A DNA stretch of 64,000 nt from Streptomyces omiyaensis (GCF_014650895.1 NZ_BMVV01000015.1:124001-188000); one strand, 5' to 3'; shown: positions 7,707-16,806, counted from the first letter of the stretch. Numbers and translations: made by a program. Notes: generated by a model from the sequence alone, not told the origin.

Positions 7707-9764
7707 GTGCCCGAGGACAGCGCTACAGAGGTCACCGCCGCGGGCATCGCCCGGCTCGCGGGCGTCGGCAGGGCCGCCGTCAGCAACTGGCGCCGTCGGC
7801 ACGCCGACTTCCCCAAGCCCGTGGGCGGCACCGAGACCAGCCCCTGCTTCGCCCTCGCCGAGGTCGAGCGGTGGCTCCGCGAGCAGGGCAAGCTCGCCGA
7901 GATCCCGCTCCGCGAGCGCGTCTGGCAGCAGCTCGCCGGCCACCCCGCCGGCACCCTCACCGGCCTCGTCCACGCAGGCGCCGTCCTGCTGCTCCTGCGC
8001 GAGCGCCCGCCCGCCCTCGCCGCCCTCGCGGCCCTCCCCGACCCCCGCTTCGCCGAGGCCCTGCCCGGCCCCCTCGAAGAGGTCCTGACCGTCCGCTTCG
8101 GCATCCCCAGGGCGGTCCCCACCCCCACCGCAGGCGCGCTCGCCCCCACCGCCCCGCTGCTCCGCGCCGCCGTCGAGCTCGCGGCCGAACTGGGCGGCCC
8201 CCGGCAGGCCTTCGAGTTCCTCCTCGGCCGCCACCTGGACGCCAACCCGCGCCAGTACACCCTCACCCCGCCGCCGCTCGCCGAACTGATGGCCGCCCTC
8301 GCCGCCGCCGCGACCGCGAGCGCCGGCGACCCGCCCGCCGGCGTCCTCCTCGACCCGGCCTCCGGCACCGGCGGCCTCCTCCGCGCCGCCGCCCGCCCCG
8401 CCACCCTCGCCGTCCAGGACGCCGACCCCGAGCTGGCGGCGCTCTCCGCGCTCCGCCTCGCCCTCCACGGCGACGCCGACGTCCGCTCCGCCGCCGGCGA
8501 CACCCTGCGCGCCGACGCCTTCCCCGAGCTGCGCGCCGACACCGTCCTCACCCACCCGCCGTTCAACGAGCGCGCCTGGGGCCACGACGAACTCGCCTAC
8601 GACCCCCGCTGGGAGTACGGCTTCCCCGCCCGGACCGAGTCCGAGCTCGCCTGGGTCCAGCACGCCCTGGCCCGGCTGCGCGACGGCGGCACCGCCGTCC
8701 TCCTCATGCCCCCCGCCGTCGCCTCCCGCCGCTCCGGCCGCCGCATCCGCGCCGACCTCCTGCGCCGGGGCGCCCTGCGGGCGATCGTCGCCCTCCCGGC
8801 CGGCGCCGCGCCCCCCTACGGCATCCCGCTCCACCTCTGGGTCCTGGTCCGCCCCGCCGCCGGCCGCCGCCCCCCGGCCGAGACCCTCTTCGTCGACACC
8901 GCCGGGCTCGCCCCCGACGCCGGACGCGACAAGCTTCCCTGGACCGCCCTGCAGAACGCGGTCCTCGACGCCTGGGCGGGCCGTGCCGGCGACGGCTCCC
9001 TGGCCCGCTCGGTCCCCGTCATCGACCTCCTCGACGACGAGGTCGACCTCGCCCCCGCCCGCTACCTCACCGCCCCCGACGCGGGCGGCTCCGCCGCCGA
9101 ACTCGCCGCGGTCCGCGAGCGCCTGGACGCCACCCTGCGCCGCACCCTCGCCCTCGCCCCGGCCCCCGAAGCCGCCCGCCCCGCGCCCCGCCCCCACACC
9201 ACCGTCGGCGAACTGGCCCGCACCGGCGCCCTCCAGCTCCGCACCGGCGGCCAGGGCACCGCCCCCGCCGGCCGCGAGGTCCCCGTCCTCACCGAGCACG
9301 ACGTGCTGACCGGAGCCGCCCCCTCCGGCACCCTCCCGGAGTCCGCCGACGGCCCGGCCGAGGATCCCGTCCTGGTCCGCGAGGGCGACGTCGTCGTCCC
9401 CGTCCTCGGCGGCGGCCCGTCCGCCCGGGTCGTCGACGCCGCCACCGCCGGCGCCGCCCTGGGCCGCGGCCTCCAGCTGCTGCGCCCCGATCCCGTCGCC
9501 CTCGACCCCTGGTTCCTCGCCGGCTTCCTGCGCGGCACCGCCAACAACCGGCAGGCCAGCAGCTTCGCCTCCACCGCCACCCGGCTCGACGTCCGCCGCC
9601 TCCAGCTGCCCCGGCTCCCCCTCGCCGACCAGCGCCGGCACGGCGCGCGCTACCGCTCCCTGTCCGAGTTCGAGGAGGCGCTGCGGCTCGCCGCCCGGCT
9701 GGGCGAACAACTGGTCCAGGGCCTCTACGACGGCCTCGCGGACGGAAGCGTCCGACCCGGGTGA
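7707..9764 (+). CDS. HTH - N6-adenine methylase-like - HsdS-like fusion protein
   Basis: A 685-residue protein starting at GTG 7707, six bases after GGAGG (7696-7700). Residues ~10-60 form an AlpA/MerR-like winged helix (ITRLAGVGRAAVSNWRRRH type, then WLREQGK). Residues ~175-400 are an HsdM-type N6-adenine methyltransferase core: DPASGTGGLL is motif I. Where the catalytic (N/D)PP(F/Y) is expected the sequence reads THPPFNE, with His replacing Asn or Asp. The C-terminal ~200 residues (REGDVVVPVLGG, DPWFLAGFLRG, RLQLPRLPLADQ) look like one half of an HsdS target-recognition subunit. No HsdR, HsdS or separate nuclease is nearby. It could be a sequence-specific DNA-binding regulator rather than an active methylase. 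Confidence 0.85.
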   Translation: MPEDSATEVTAAGIARLAGVGRAAVSNWRRRHADFPKPVGGTETSPCFALAEVERWLREQGKLAEIPLRERVWQQLAGHPAGTLTGLVHAGAVLLLLRERPPALAALAALPDPRFAEALPGPLEEVLTVRFGIPRAVPTPTAGALAPTAPLLRAAVELAAELGGPRQAFEFLLGRHLDANPRQYTLTPPPLAELMAALAAAATASAGDPPAGVLLDPASGTGGLLRAAARPATLAVQDADPELAALSALRLALHGDADVRSAAGDTLRADAFPELRADTVLTHPPFNERAWGHDELAYDPRWEYGFPARTESELAWVQHALARLRDGGTAVLLMPPAVASRRSGRRIRADLLRRGALRAIVALPAGAAPPYGIPLHLWVLVRPAAGRRPPAETLFVDTAGLAPDAGRDKLPWTALQNAVLDAWAGRAGDGSLARSVPVIDLLDDEVDLAPARYLTAPDAGGSAAELAAVRERLDATLRRTLALAPAPEAARPAPRPHTTVGELARTGALQLRTGGQGTAPAGREVPVLTEHDVLTGAAPSGTLPESADGPAEDPVLVREGDVVVPVLGGGPSARVVDAATAGAALGRGLQLLRPDPVALDPWFLAGFLRGTANNRQASSFASTATRLDVRRLQLPRLPLADQRRHGARYRSLSEFEEALRLAARLGEQLVQGLYDGLADGSVRPG

Positions 9765-9814
9765 CGGCGGGGCTACCCTCGTAGCCTGATCAGCCGTCCC
9801 AGGGGGGAATCCGC

Positions 9815-10408
9815 ATGTACGGACAGATGCCTGCCGCTCCCGCGCCGAGACCCGGAGGCGGATCGTCCGCCGGGAAGGTGGCCGTCCGCGTCCTCGTGAC
9901 GGCGGCCGTCGTGCTCTCCCTCGGGCTGCTCGCCTGGGTGGCGATGCTCCGCCTCGCGATCATGCGCAGGACCATCCGCGACTGGGTCCTCTTCTGGGCC
10001 CAGCTGGCGCTCACCGTCGGCTGTTTCGTCCTGCTCCAGGAGGAGGACCAGGACTCCTGGCAGATCAACGTCGGCGCGGCGGTGGTCCTCGCCATGGCCG
10101 CCGCCGTGGTCTGGCACTACCTGGCCACGGACATCAAGCACCACCGCGCGGCCGCGGTCCCCGGCGCCCGCCCGCCGCACGGCGCGCCCGCGTACGGCTA
10201 CCCGCCCGTCGACCCGGCGACGGCCGTCACCCTGCCGGGCCCGAACCCGAACCCGTACACGCAGCAGCCCCAGCCCCAGCCCCCGAACCCGTACGCGACG
10301 ACGCCCCCGGCGTCCGCCCCCACGCCCCCGCCGTCCCCCCGCATCGACCAGGTCCGCGCCGAGCTGGACGAGCTCAGCGACCTCCTCCGCAAGGAGGGCG
10401 AGAAGTGA
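9815..10408 (+). CDS. Integral membrane protein with Pro-rich cytoplasmic tail
   Basis: A 197-residue protein with three hydrophobic segments: about residues 23-48 (VAVRVLVTAAVVLSLGLLAWVAML), 56-72 (WVLFWAQLALTVGCFVLL) and 85-105 (INVGAAVVLAMAAAVVWHY). A Pro/Tyr/Asn-rich tail (NPNPYTQQPQPQPPNPYATT) and a short charged helix (DQVRAELDELSDLLRKEGEK) follow. Its last codon overlaps the GTG of the kinase gene, so the two are translationally coupled and the protein may be a partner or substrate of that kinase. No family function is known to me. Confidence 0.8.
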   Translation: MYGQMPAAPAPRPGGGSSAGKVAVRVLVTAAVVLSLGLLAWVAMLRLAIMRRTIRDWVLFWAQLALTVGCFVLLQEEDQDSWQINVGAAVVLAMAAAVVWHYLATDIKHHRAAAVPGARPPHGAPAYGYPPVDPATAVTLPGPNPNPYTQQPQPQPPNPYATTPPASAPTPPPSPRIDQVRAELDELSDLLRKEGEK

Positions 10409-11973
10409 ACGGACGGGTCGTCGGCGGACGGTACGAACTGGCCACCGTCATCGGCCAGGGCGGCATGGGCCAGGTGTGGACCGGGTACGACACCCGCCTC
10501 GACCGCCGGGTCGCCGTGAAGCTCCTCAGCCCCGCCGCCCTCACCGGCCCCGCCACCGCCGCCGACGAACTGCGCCGCCGCTTCGTCCGCGAGTGCCGGG
10601 TCACCGCCCACGTCGACCACCCCGGCCTGGTCACCGTCCACGACGCCGGCAGCGACGCCGACGACCTGTACCTCGTCATGCAGTACGTCGACGGCGCCGA
10701 CCTCGCCGACCACCTCGCCGAGCACGACCCCTACCCCTGGGAGTGGGCCGTCTGCGTCGCCGCGCAGCTGTGCGCGGTGCTCGCCGCCGTCCACGCGGTG
10801 CCGATCGTGCACCGCGACCTCAAGCCGCGGAACGTGATGATCCGCCCCGACGGCACCCTCACCGTCCTCGACCTGGGCGTCGCCTCCGTCCTCGACTCCG
10901 ACACCACCCGCCTCACCCACACCGGCGAACCCATCGGCAGCCCCGCCTACATGGCCCCCGAACAGGCCATGGGCGGCGCCGTCGGACCGCAGACCGACCT
11001 GTACGCCCTCGGCGTCCTGCTCCACGAACTCCTCTCCGGGAACGTGCCGTTCGCCGGATCCACCGCCCTCGGCGTCCTCCACCGCCACCTGTACGAGCCG
11101 CCCGTGCCGCTCCGCCAGGTCCGCCCCGAGGTCCCCGAGCTCCTGGAGGCCCTCGTCCTGCGGCTCCTCGCCAAGGACCCGGCCGCCCGCCCCTCCGGCG
11201 CCCCCGAGGTGTACGAGGCGCTGCTGCCCCTGCTCCCCGCGCGCGGCACCCCGGCCGGCCCCATGGACCCCACCCGGCCCTTCCTCCGCCCGCACGCCCC
11301 CTGGCCCGCCGCCTCCCGCCCCGCCGCCCCGGCCCCCGCGGTCCCGGCCGCCCGCCCGTCCGTCGCCGACCCCCGGGTCGCCGCCCCCGCCCACCCCCCG
11401 CTCCCGCCCCACGCGCCCCCCGTGCCCCGGGGCGCCGACGTGGCCGGTGCCGTGGAGGAGGTCAAGCGGCTCCTCGGCGAGGGCGCCCTCACCCAGGCCG
11501 TCGACATGCTCGGCGGGATCCTCCCGGCCGCCGCGGCCGAGCACGGCGAGGCCTCCCCGGTCGTCCGCATCCTGCGCAAGCAGTACGCGTCCACGCTGCT
11601 GGACGACGGGCAGTACCGGCGCGCCCTGCCCGAGCTGCGCCGGCTCGCCGCCGACGACCCGGGCAACGCGCAGTTCCGCTACGACATCGCGCTCTGCCTG
11701 GAGCAGCTCGGCGAGACCGCCGAGGCCCTCGCCGCCTTCCGCGCGGTCCTCCCCGCCTTCGAGCGGGGACCCGCGCCGGACCCCGCCCGGTCCTTCGACA
11801 TCCGGCGCCGCACCGGCCTGCTGCTGGTCGCCACCGGACGGCACGCGGAGGGACGGGCGGAGCTGAACCGCCTCCTCCTGGACGCGGAGCGGCTCTACGG
11901 GCCCTACCACCCGTCGGCGGTGGAGCTGCGCCGGGCCCTGGAGCACCAGCGCCAACTCGGCCTCCACGGCTGA
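10405..11973 (+). CDS. Ser/Thr protein kinase with C-terminal TPR-like region
   Basis: A 522-residue Hanks-type kinase without a transmembrane segment. Kinase motifs are complete over residues ~8-270: glycine loop IGQGGMGQVW, VAVK lysine, HRDLKPRNVM catalytic loop, a DLG metal-binding triplet in place of the usual DFG, and SPAYMAPEQ. A Pro/Ala-rich linker (~290-340) leads to a helical TPR-like module (~345-515: ALTQAVDMLGGIL, YRRALPELRRLAADDPGNAQ, GETAEALAAFRAVL) likely to bind proteins. It starts at a GTG overlapping the stop of the membrane gene by four bases. Most Streptomyces Ser/Thr kinases have PASTA or membrane segments; this one instead looks cytosolic and scaffolded. Confidence 0.93.
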   Translation: MNGRVVGGRYELATVIGQGGMGQVWTGYDTRLDRRVAVKLLSPAALTGPATAADELRRRFVRECRVTAHVDHPGLVTVHDAGSDADDLYLVMQYVDGADLADHLAEHDPYPWEWAVCVAAQLCAVLAAVHAVPIVHRDLKPRNVMIRPDGTLTVLDLGVASVLDSDTTRLTHTGEPIGSPAYMAPEQAMGGAVGPQTDLYALGVLLHELLSGNVPFAGSTALGVLHRHLYEPPVPLRQVRPEVPELLEALVLRLLAKDPAARPSGAPEVYEALLPLLPARGTPAGPMDPTRPFLRPHAPWPAASRPAAPAPAVPAARPSVADPRVAAPAHPPLPPHAPPVPRGADVAGAVEEVKRLLGEGALTQAVDMLGGILPAAAAEHGEASPVVRILRKQYASTLLDDGQYRRALPELRRLAADDPGNAQFRYDIALCLEQLGETAEALAAFRAVLPAFERGPAPDPARSFDIRRRTGLLLVATGRHAEGRAELNRLLLDAERLYGPYHPSAVELRRALEHQRQLGLHG

Positions 11974-11980
11974 TCGTTTC

Positions 11981-12024
11981 GGCCGATATGCATCGGTCGG
12001 AGGCGGGGGCGGGTCACGTACGGT
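11981..12024 (+). promoter_or_regulatory. Leaderless promoter with overlapping dyad for the VOC gene
   Basis: TACGGT (12019-12024) lies seven bases before the GTG at 12032. Upstream, GGCCGAT (11981-11987) and ATCGGTC (11992-11998) form an inverted repeat with one mismatch around ATGC, just 5' of where the -35 should be. It could be an operator, or a terminator for the kinase gene. Confidence 0.45.
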
Positions 12025-12031
12025 CGGAAGG

Positions 12032-12421
12032 GTGACACTTCCCGAGGTCCAGCTCGACCACACCGTCGTCCACTCCACCGACCGCTCCGCCTCCGCCCAC
12101 TTCCTGGCCGGGATCCTCGGTCTGGAGGTGGGCGCCCCGTTCGGCCCCTTCCTCCCCGTCGACCTCGCCAACGGCGTGACGCTCGACTTCCTCCAGACGT
12201 CCGGCCCCGTCCGGGAACAGCACTACGCGTTCCTCGTGCGGGACGAGGACTTCGACGCGATGATCGGCCGCCTGGAGGCGGCCGGAGTCACCTACTACGC
12301 GGACCCGAACCACCGCCACCCGCACGAGGTCAACGACCTCTTCGGCGGCCGGGGCGCCTACTTCGCCGACCCGGACGGGCACAACATGGAGATCATGACG
12401 GTCCGGTACGAGCGCCCGTAA
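12032..12421 (+). CDS. VOC-family (glyoxalase/dioxygenase-like) protein
   Basis: A 129-residue single-chain vicinal-oxygen-chelate protein. The paired beta-alpha-beta-beta-beta modules are visible: LDHTVVHSTDRSASAHFLAG at the start with a metal-ligand-type His, and GRGAYFADPDGHNMEIMTV at the end with the family's FxDPDGHxxE signature containing His and Glu. Such proteins are metalloenzymes or resistance proteins; the substrate cannot be told. The start is a leaderless GTG. Confidence 0.85.
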   Translation: MTLPEVQLDHTVVHSTDRSASAHFLAGILGLEVGAPFGPFLPVDLANGVTLDFLQTSGPVREQHYAFLVRDEDFDAMIGRLEAAGVTYYADPNHRHPHEVNDLFGGRGAYFADPDGHNMEIMTVRYERP

Positions 12422-12571
12422 CGGGACGGGACGGGCGCGCCGGCCCCGGAGCGCCGGGGTCCGTACAACCTTCCGGTCACGGCGCGGGTCCGGACGGGAC
12501 GAGCGGACCTACGATCCCGTTCGCCCGCCCGGGCCCGCCGGCCCCGCCGAACCGACCGGGAGACTCGACCC

Positions 12572-13744
12572 GTGAAACGCACCGCCCCCGAAGTCCTGCG
12601 TGCCGCCGCGTTCGGCTGCGCCGCCGTCGCCCTCGTCCTCTGCCTGGCCCGCGACAGGGCCGACGGCCCCCGCCTGGACGTGCTGGCCGCGCTGGTGGCC
12701 GGCGCGGCGTGCGCGGGGGCGTGGGCCCTCATGACCCGGGGCGCGCCCGCACCGCCCCCGCCCGGCCCCGCGCCGTGGCGGGGCCTGCCGTCGGTGCTGC
12801 CCCGGGACCGGGTGGACTGGTGCGCGGTCACGGGCATGGTCCTCGTGGCGCTCGCCCCCTTCGCGGCGTACCGCCACGCCGCCCTCGGCGAGGTGCACGA
12901 GGTGGCCCTGGTCCTCGGGGCCCTGCCCCTGGTCCTCTGGGTCCTGGTCCCCCTCCCCGTGCTGTGGAGCCTGCTCGTCCGGCCGCTGCCCGAGCGCCAC
13001 CGGCTGCTCGCGCGGGACGCGCGGGAGGGGCGGGTCGTCGCCGTCCGCTTCGAGCTGGAGGCCGGCGAGTGGGTGCGGATCATCGACGAGGAGAACCGGC
13101 GGCTGGTCGACCCGGAGCCGGACGTCGCGCAGATGCTGAAGCTCCGCGACGCGCACGGCGCCTACTACGGCGTCCAGCCGCAGGGCCCGGGGCTCTTCGG
13201 GCAGAGCCCGGTCGGCCGCTTCGGCCTCTTCGCCGCCACGTTCCGGGGCGGGCCCGTCTGGGTCGTGTGGCCGGACCGGTGGGAGGCGGTCCTCGCGGTC
13301 GCCCGCCGCCAGGGCCCGCCGTCGTACCCCGTGGCCGTGGTCTCCGAGACCGGCGAGATGGTCTGGGGGTACTCGGCCATCACCTGGAGCGACCGCTACC
13401 TGACCGACCCGGCGAACCGCCTCCCCACCGTCCCCGGCGCGGCGGCCCGCCCCCTCCGGCACCGCCCCTCCTTCCACGCGCCCCTCCACGGGCGCCTGTT
13501 CGCGAGCCTGGGCATCGCGCTCGCGGCCCTGACGCCGCTCCTGCTGGACCTGGTCTCCGGCGCGGCGAGCGCGTGGCTGGGCGCGCTGGCCGCCGTCGCC
13601 CTGGCCGCCGCCCCGTTCGTCGCCTCCCGGGCCGCCGCCCGCTTCCCCGACCCGGCCCGCTGGCACGTTCCGCCGGTCCAGGACTTCCGCGTCCCGGGGT
13701 CGGGAGAGCGGTGGGGCGAGGCCGGCCCGGACGCCACGGCCTGA
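12572..13744 (+). CDS. Hypothetical integral membrane protein
   Basis: A 390-residue protein starting at GTG 12572. Hydrophobic segments lie near residues 8-25, 30-48, 85-105 and 108-128, followed by a soluble domain of roughly 180 residues (VAVRFELEAGEWVRIIDEENRRLVD...GGPVWVVWPDRWEAVLAVARRQG) and two more hydrophobic helices near 310-360. The layout of paired helices, soluble domain and paired helices is shared by many uncharacterised Streptomyces proteins. I do not recognise a function. Confidence 0.75.
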   Translation: MKRTAPEVLRAAAFGCAAVALVLCLARDRADGPRLDVLAALVAGAACAGAWALMTRGAPAPPPPGPAPWRGLPSVLPRDRVDWCAVTGMVLVALAPFAAYRHAALGEVHEVALVLGALPLVLWVLVPLPVLWSLLVRPLPERHRLLARDAREGRVVAVRFELEAGEWVRIIDEENRRLVDPEPDVAQMLKLRDAHGAYYGVQPQGPGLFGQSPVGRFGLFAATFRGGPVWVVWPDRWEAVLAVARRQGPPSYPVAVVSETGEMVWGYSAITWSDRYLTDPANRLPTVPGAAARPLRHRPSFHAPLHGRLFASLGIALAALTPLLLDLVSGAASAWLGALAAVALAAAPFVASRAAARFPDPARWHVPPVQDFRVPGSGERWGEAGPDATA

Positions 13745-13803
13745 AAGTGCCGCAACCCTTTCCGGGGAGGCCGGGAACGGTGGCCGGGGCGGGGACCCGG
13801 GGA

Positions 13804-13809
13804 TAGGTT
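13804..13809 (+). promoter_or_regulatory. -10 box TAGGTT, leaderless promoter
   Basis: TAGGTT ends seven bases before ATG 13817 and no ribosome-binding site intervenes. A TTG start at 13808 would fall inside this box, which argues for the ATG. Confidence 0.5.
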
Positions 13810-13816
13810 GCCCGCC

Positions 13817-14359
13817 ATGACCGCACCCGCATCCGCCCCCTGGCCGCCCGCACCGATACGCACCGGACGGCTCGTGCTCCGCGCCTCCGAGGCCCGTGAC
13901 CGCGCGGCCTTCGTCGAGCTGTTCTCGTCACCGGAGGTCGGCGCGCACGTCGGCGGCGCCCGGCCGCGCGACGAGCTCGACCGCGCGATGCCCGAGGTGC
14001 CCGGCAGCCGCGCCGGCGTCTTCGTCGTCGTCCTCGACGACGCGATGATCGGCCTGGTCACGCTCGACCCGCGCGGTGCGGACCGCCCCGGCCACGTCCT
14101 CCCGGAGGGCGGGGAGGCCGAGCTCGGCTACCTGTTCCTGCCGCGGGCGTGGGGCCACGGGTACGCCGCCGAGGCGTGCGCGGCGGCGCTCGGCTGGTTC
14201 GCGGGCGCGCGGCCCGGCGAGCCGGTGGTGCTCTCCACGCGGACCGCCAACGAGCGGGCCCTGCGCCTCGCGGAGAAGCTCGGCTTCGTCGAGCGGGAGC
14301 GCTTCGAGGAGTACGGCGCCGAGCAGTGGTTCGGCGTGCTGGAGCCGGCCGCCGGGTAG
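13817..14359 (+). CDS. RimJ/RimL-type GNAT acetyltransferase
   Basis: A 180-residue acetyltransferase. IRTGRLVLRASEARDRAAFVEL at residues ~14-35 is the usual start of this subfamily, and AELGYLFLPRAWGHGYAAEAC (about 100-120) is the acetyl-CoA binding motif. RTANERALRLAEKLGFVE follows with the family NxxSxxLxExLGF pattern. Members acetylate ribosomal proteins or small amines; the substrate is unknown. It converges closely on the YfhO-like gene (14 bp between stops). Confidence 0.88.
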   Translation: MTAPASAPWPPAPIRTGRLVLRASEARDRAAFVELFSSPEVGAHVGGARPRDELDRAMPEVPGSRAGVFVVVLDDAMIGLVTLDPRGADRPGHVLPEGGEAELGYLFLPRAWGHGYAAEACAAALGWFAGARPGEPVVLSTRTANERALRLAEKLGFVERERFEEYGAEQWFGVLEPAAG

Positions 14360-14373
14360 GACCCCCGCCGCCG

Positions 14374-16806
14374 TCACCCCGCGCCCCGCCGGCCGGGGCG
14401 GCGGAGCCGGGTCGCCAGGGTCAGGGCCAGGGCCGACAGGGCCGCGACCGCCAGGCCGGGGACGAGGCCCGGCGGACGGAAGGCGCAGCTCACCGTGGTC
14501 GTTCCGGTGACGGGGACGGCCAGCAGGCCCGCGTACGACCGGGGTGCGCGGCCCCGGCAGGTCCAGCCGGGGATCGCGGGCACGGCGACGACCGCCGTGC
14601 CGGCGGTGCCGGACGGGAGGCGGGCCGTCAGGCCCGTGGGGGTGGTCTCCACCGTCCCGGCGGCCCGGCCGCGCAGGGCCGTCACCGCCGCGCGGAGGAG
14701 GTCGTGGCGCAGACAGCCCAGGAGGGCCGGGCCCTTCCCCGGCGGGAGCACGGGACGGACGCCCGGGGCGGGCTGGAGGCCCAGCGAGGTCATCGCGGCC
14801 CGGCGCCGGGGGGCGCCGCCGAGGAGGCGGACCGGGGCGCCCGCGCCGAGCCTGGCCGGGCCGGTGCGGTCGGGGGCCCAGAGGAAGACCTCCGTACCGG
14901 CCGGGCAGGCGCCGGACCGGTCCGGGCGGGCGTACACCTCGGCGCCCAGGAGGAGTTCCTGGTTCCGGAAGGGGTCGGCGCCGAGGACGGGCGCGGGTCC
15001 CGGCGGCCGGACCGTCACCAGCGGCAGCACCGTCCCCGTACGGACGATCCCGCCGTCCCGCCACCGGGCGCCGACGGCGAACAGGGCGTCGGTCACCGGG
15101 TTGTCGAGGCCCTGGAGGTTGCGGCCCCGGGAGGTCCAGCCGCCGCCGAGGGCGGTGAGCAGTCCGGTGAGGACGGCGGGGGTGTGACTGCTGTAGTAGG
15201 CGGCGCCCTGGCCGCCCAGGAGGAGCGGGTCGTTGCCCGCGACGCGGGGGAGGCCCGGGTCGGTGCGGTGGGCGGGCCAGCCGTCGGCCGCGGCGAGGGC
15301 CGCCCTCCGGCGCTCCTGCTCGGGGCCGTACGGCGGGTAGTCGTCGAGGTGCGCCGCGCGCCGCCGGTCCGCGTGGGCCGTCGTCGCGGCGGCCTGGCCG
15401 AGGAGCGTGCCCGTGACGAGCAGCGCGGCGACGGCGGCGTACCGGCGGCGCCGGGGGAGCGCCAGCGCGGCGGCCGTCACGGCGAGGCCGGCGAGGGCGA
15501 GGAGGAGCGCGGGGCGGGTGGCGAGGCCGCTCGGGAGGGCGGCGGCCGTGAGGGCGAGGACGACGGCAAAGCCCGCGGCGAGGGGGCGGCGGCCGGGGAG
15601 GCCGTGGGCGAGGCCGGCGTACGCGGCGATCACCAGGAGGCCGGCGAGGACGAAGGTCTGGCGGTACGGGCTGCCGTTGGGCGTGGCGAAGAGGTGCCAC
15701 ACCAGGTGGGTCGGGCCCCACTGGAGGGAGACGGCCGTGCCGAGGACGAGTCCGGGCCACACCCACCGCTCCCGCCGCGGCACCTCCCGGCGGAAGGCGA
15801 GCGCCGCCGCGAGGAGCAGCACCGGCGTGGCGACGAAGGCGGCCGGGGTGGAGAAGCCGTACGTCCCCGGCAGCAGCCGGGCCAGCACGTCGGCCGTGCC
15901 CGCCGGCTCGAAGGCGCGGACGACGCCCGGGTGCGCCTGCCGGGTCGACAGCAGGACGGGGGCGAGGAGGGGGGCGGCGAGCCCCACCCCGAGCAGCACC
16001 GTGCCGGCGGCCCGGAGCGGCGCGCGGCGGCGGAAGGGGCCGGCCGTCGCGAGGCGGGCGAGGAGGAAGAGGCCCGCGCCGAGGGTCGCCATCCAGGCCG
16101 TGTAGAAGTTCGCCGTCCAGCAGACCGCCACCGTCAGGACGGACAGGACGGGGCGGACGCCCTCGCGGGCCCATTCGGCGGCCAGGCACAGCAGGGGCAG
16201 GGCGATCAGGCCGTCCAGCCACATCGGGTTGGAGGCGCCCTCCGCCAGCGACCAGCCGCACAGGGCGTACGCGGCGCCGAGGACCGCGGGCCACCACGGG
16301 GCGGGGACGGTGGAGAGGCGGCGCAGCAGGAGCGCGGTCGCGGCCGCGGCCAGCGCCGTCTTCAGGACGGTCAGGGCGTAGACGGCGTACTCGATGTCCG
16401 CGCGGGGGGCCAGGGCCACCAGCGGCGCCAGCGGGCTCGACAGGTAGGTGCCGTAGTCGGGGAGGAAGCCCGTGCCCCAGCCGGACCCCCAGTCGAGCGT
16501 GATCCCGCCGTCGGCGCGGCCGTGCAGCAGGTCCCACAGGCGCGCGTGGAAGGGGACGAACTGGTTCGCCAGGTCGTTCACCGACCGGTGGCGCGGGCCG
16601 AAGGGGAAGGTCCGGGCCGCCGCGTCCCCGGCGCAGACGGCGGCGACGGCGAGCAGGCCGGCCAGGGCGCAGGCGGCGGCCGTGGCGCGGCGCGCCGGCC
16701 CCGGGGCCGGCGCGGGGTCCGGTCCGGCCGGGGGTGCGCCGGGCGGGGCGGTGCGTGCGGCTGCGCGCGGGGAGAGGCGCGGGGAGACGCGCGGGACGGT
16801 TCGCAT
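14374..16806 (-). CDS. YfhO-family polytopic membrane protein
   Basis: An 810-residue membrane protein with a basic, Pro/Ala-rich N-terminus, about a dozen hydrophobic segments and a large extracytoplasmic C-terminal region. The segment after the first helix (SVNDLANQFVPFHARLWDLL, then GITLDWGSGWGTGFLPDYGTY) is typical of YfhO/GT-C proteins, where acidic residues in the first loop are catalytic. In Bacillus, YfhO transfers a sugar from a lipid carrier to lipoteichoic acid, and its gene is next to csbB. Here the divergent neighbour is the same kind of glycosyltransferase, 118 bp away, so they probably act in one surface-glycosylation route. The ATG at 16806 gives the complete N-terminus; longer upstream frames run antisense through the neighbour. 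Confidence 0.8.
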   Translation of the reverse strand: MRTVPRVSPRLSPRAAARTAPPGAPPAGPDPAPAPGPARRATAAACALAGLLAVAAVCAGDAAARTFPFGPRHRSVNDLANQFVPFHARLWDLLHGRADGGITLDWGSGWGTGFLPDYGTYLSSPLAPLVALAPRADIEYAVYALTVLKTALAAAATALLLRRLSTVPAPWWPAVLGAAYALCGWSLAEGASNPMWLDGLIALPLLCLAAEWAREGVRPVLSVLTVAVCWTANFYTAWMATLGAGLFLLARLATAGPFRRRAPLRAAGTVLLGVGLAAPLLAPVLLSTRQAHPGVVRAFEPAGTADVLARLLPGTYGFSTPAAFVATPVLLLAAALAFRREVPRRERWVWPGLVLGTAVSLQWGPTHLVWHLFATPNGSPYRQTFVLAGLLVIAAYAGLAHGLPGRRPLAAGFAVVLALTAAALPSGLATRPALLLALAGLAVTAAALALPRRRRYAAVAALLVTGTLLGQAAATTAHADRRRAAHLDDYPPYGPEQERRRAALAAADGWPAHRTDPGLPRVAGNDPLLLGGQGAAYYSSHTPAVLTGLLTALGGGWTSRGRNLQGLDNPVTDALFAVGARWRDGGIVRTGTVLPLVTVRPPGPAPVLGADPFRNQELLLGAEVYARPDRSGACPAGTEVFLWAPDRTGPARLGAGAPVRLLGGAPRRRAAMTSLGLQPAPGVRPVLPPGKGPALLGCLRHDLLRAAVTALRGRAAGTVETTPTGLTARLPSGTAGTAVVAVPAIPGWTCRGRAPRSYAGLLAVPVTGTTTVSCAFRPPGLVPGLAVAALSALALTLATRLRRPGRRGAG

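Noticed and set aside
7707..11973. Complete BREX/Pgl phage-defence system
   Set aside because: There is no PglZ phosphatase, PglY ATPase or other BREX gene; only a methylase-like protein and a kinase are shared.
10198..12171. 657-codon minus-strand frame opposite the kinase
   Set aside because: Antisense shadow of an intact Ser/Thr kinase, without recognisable domains.
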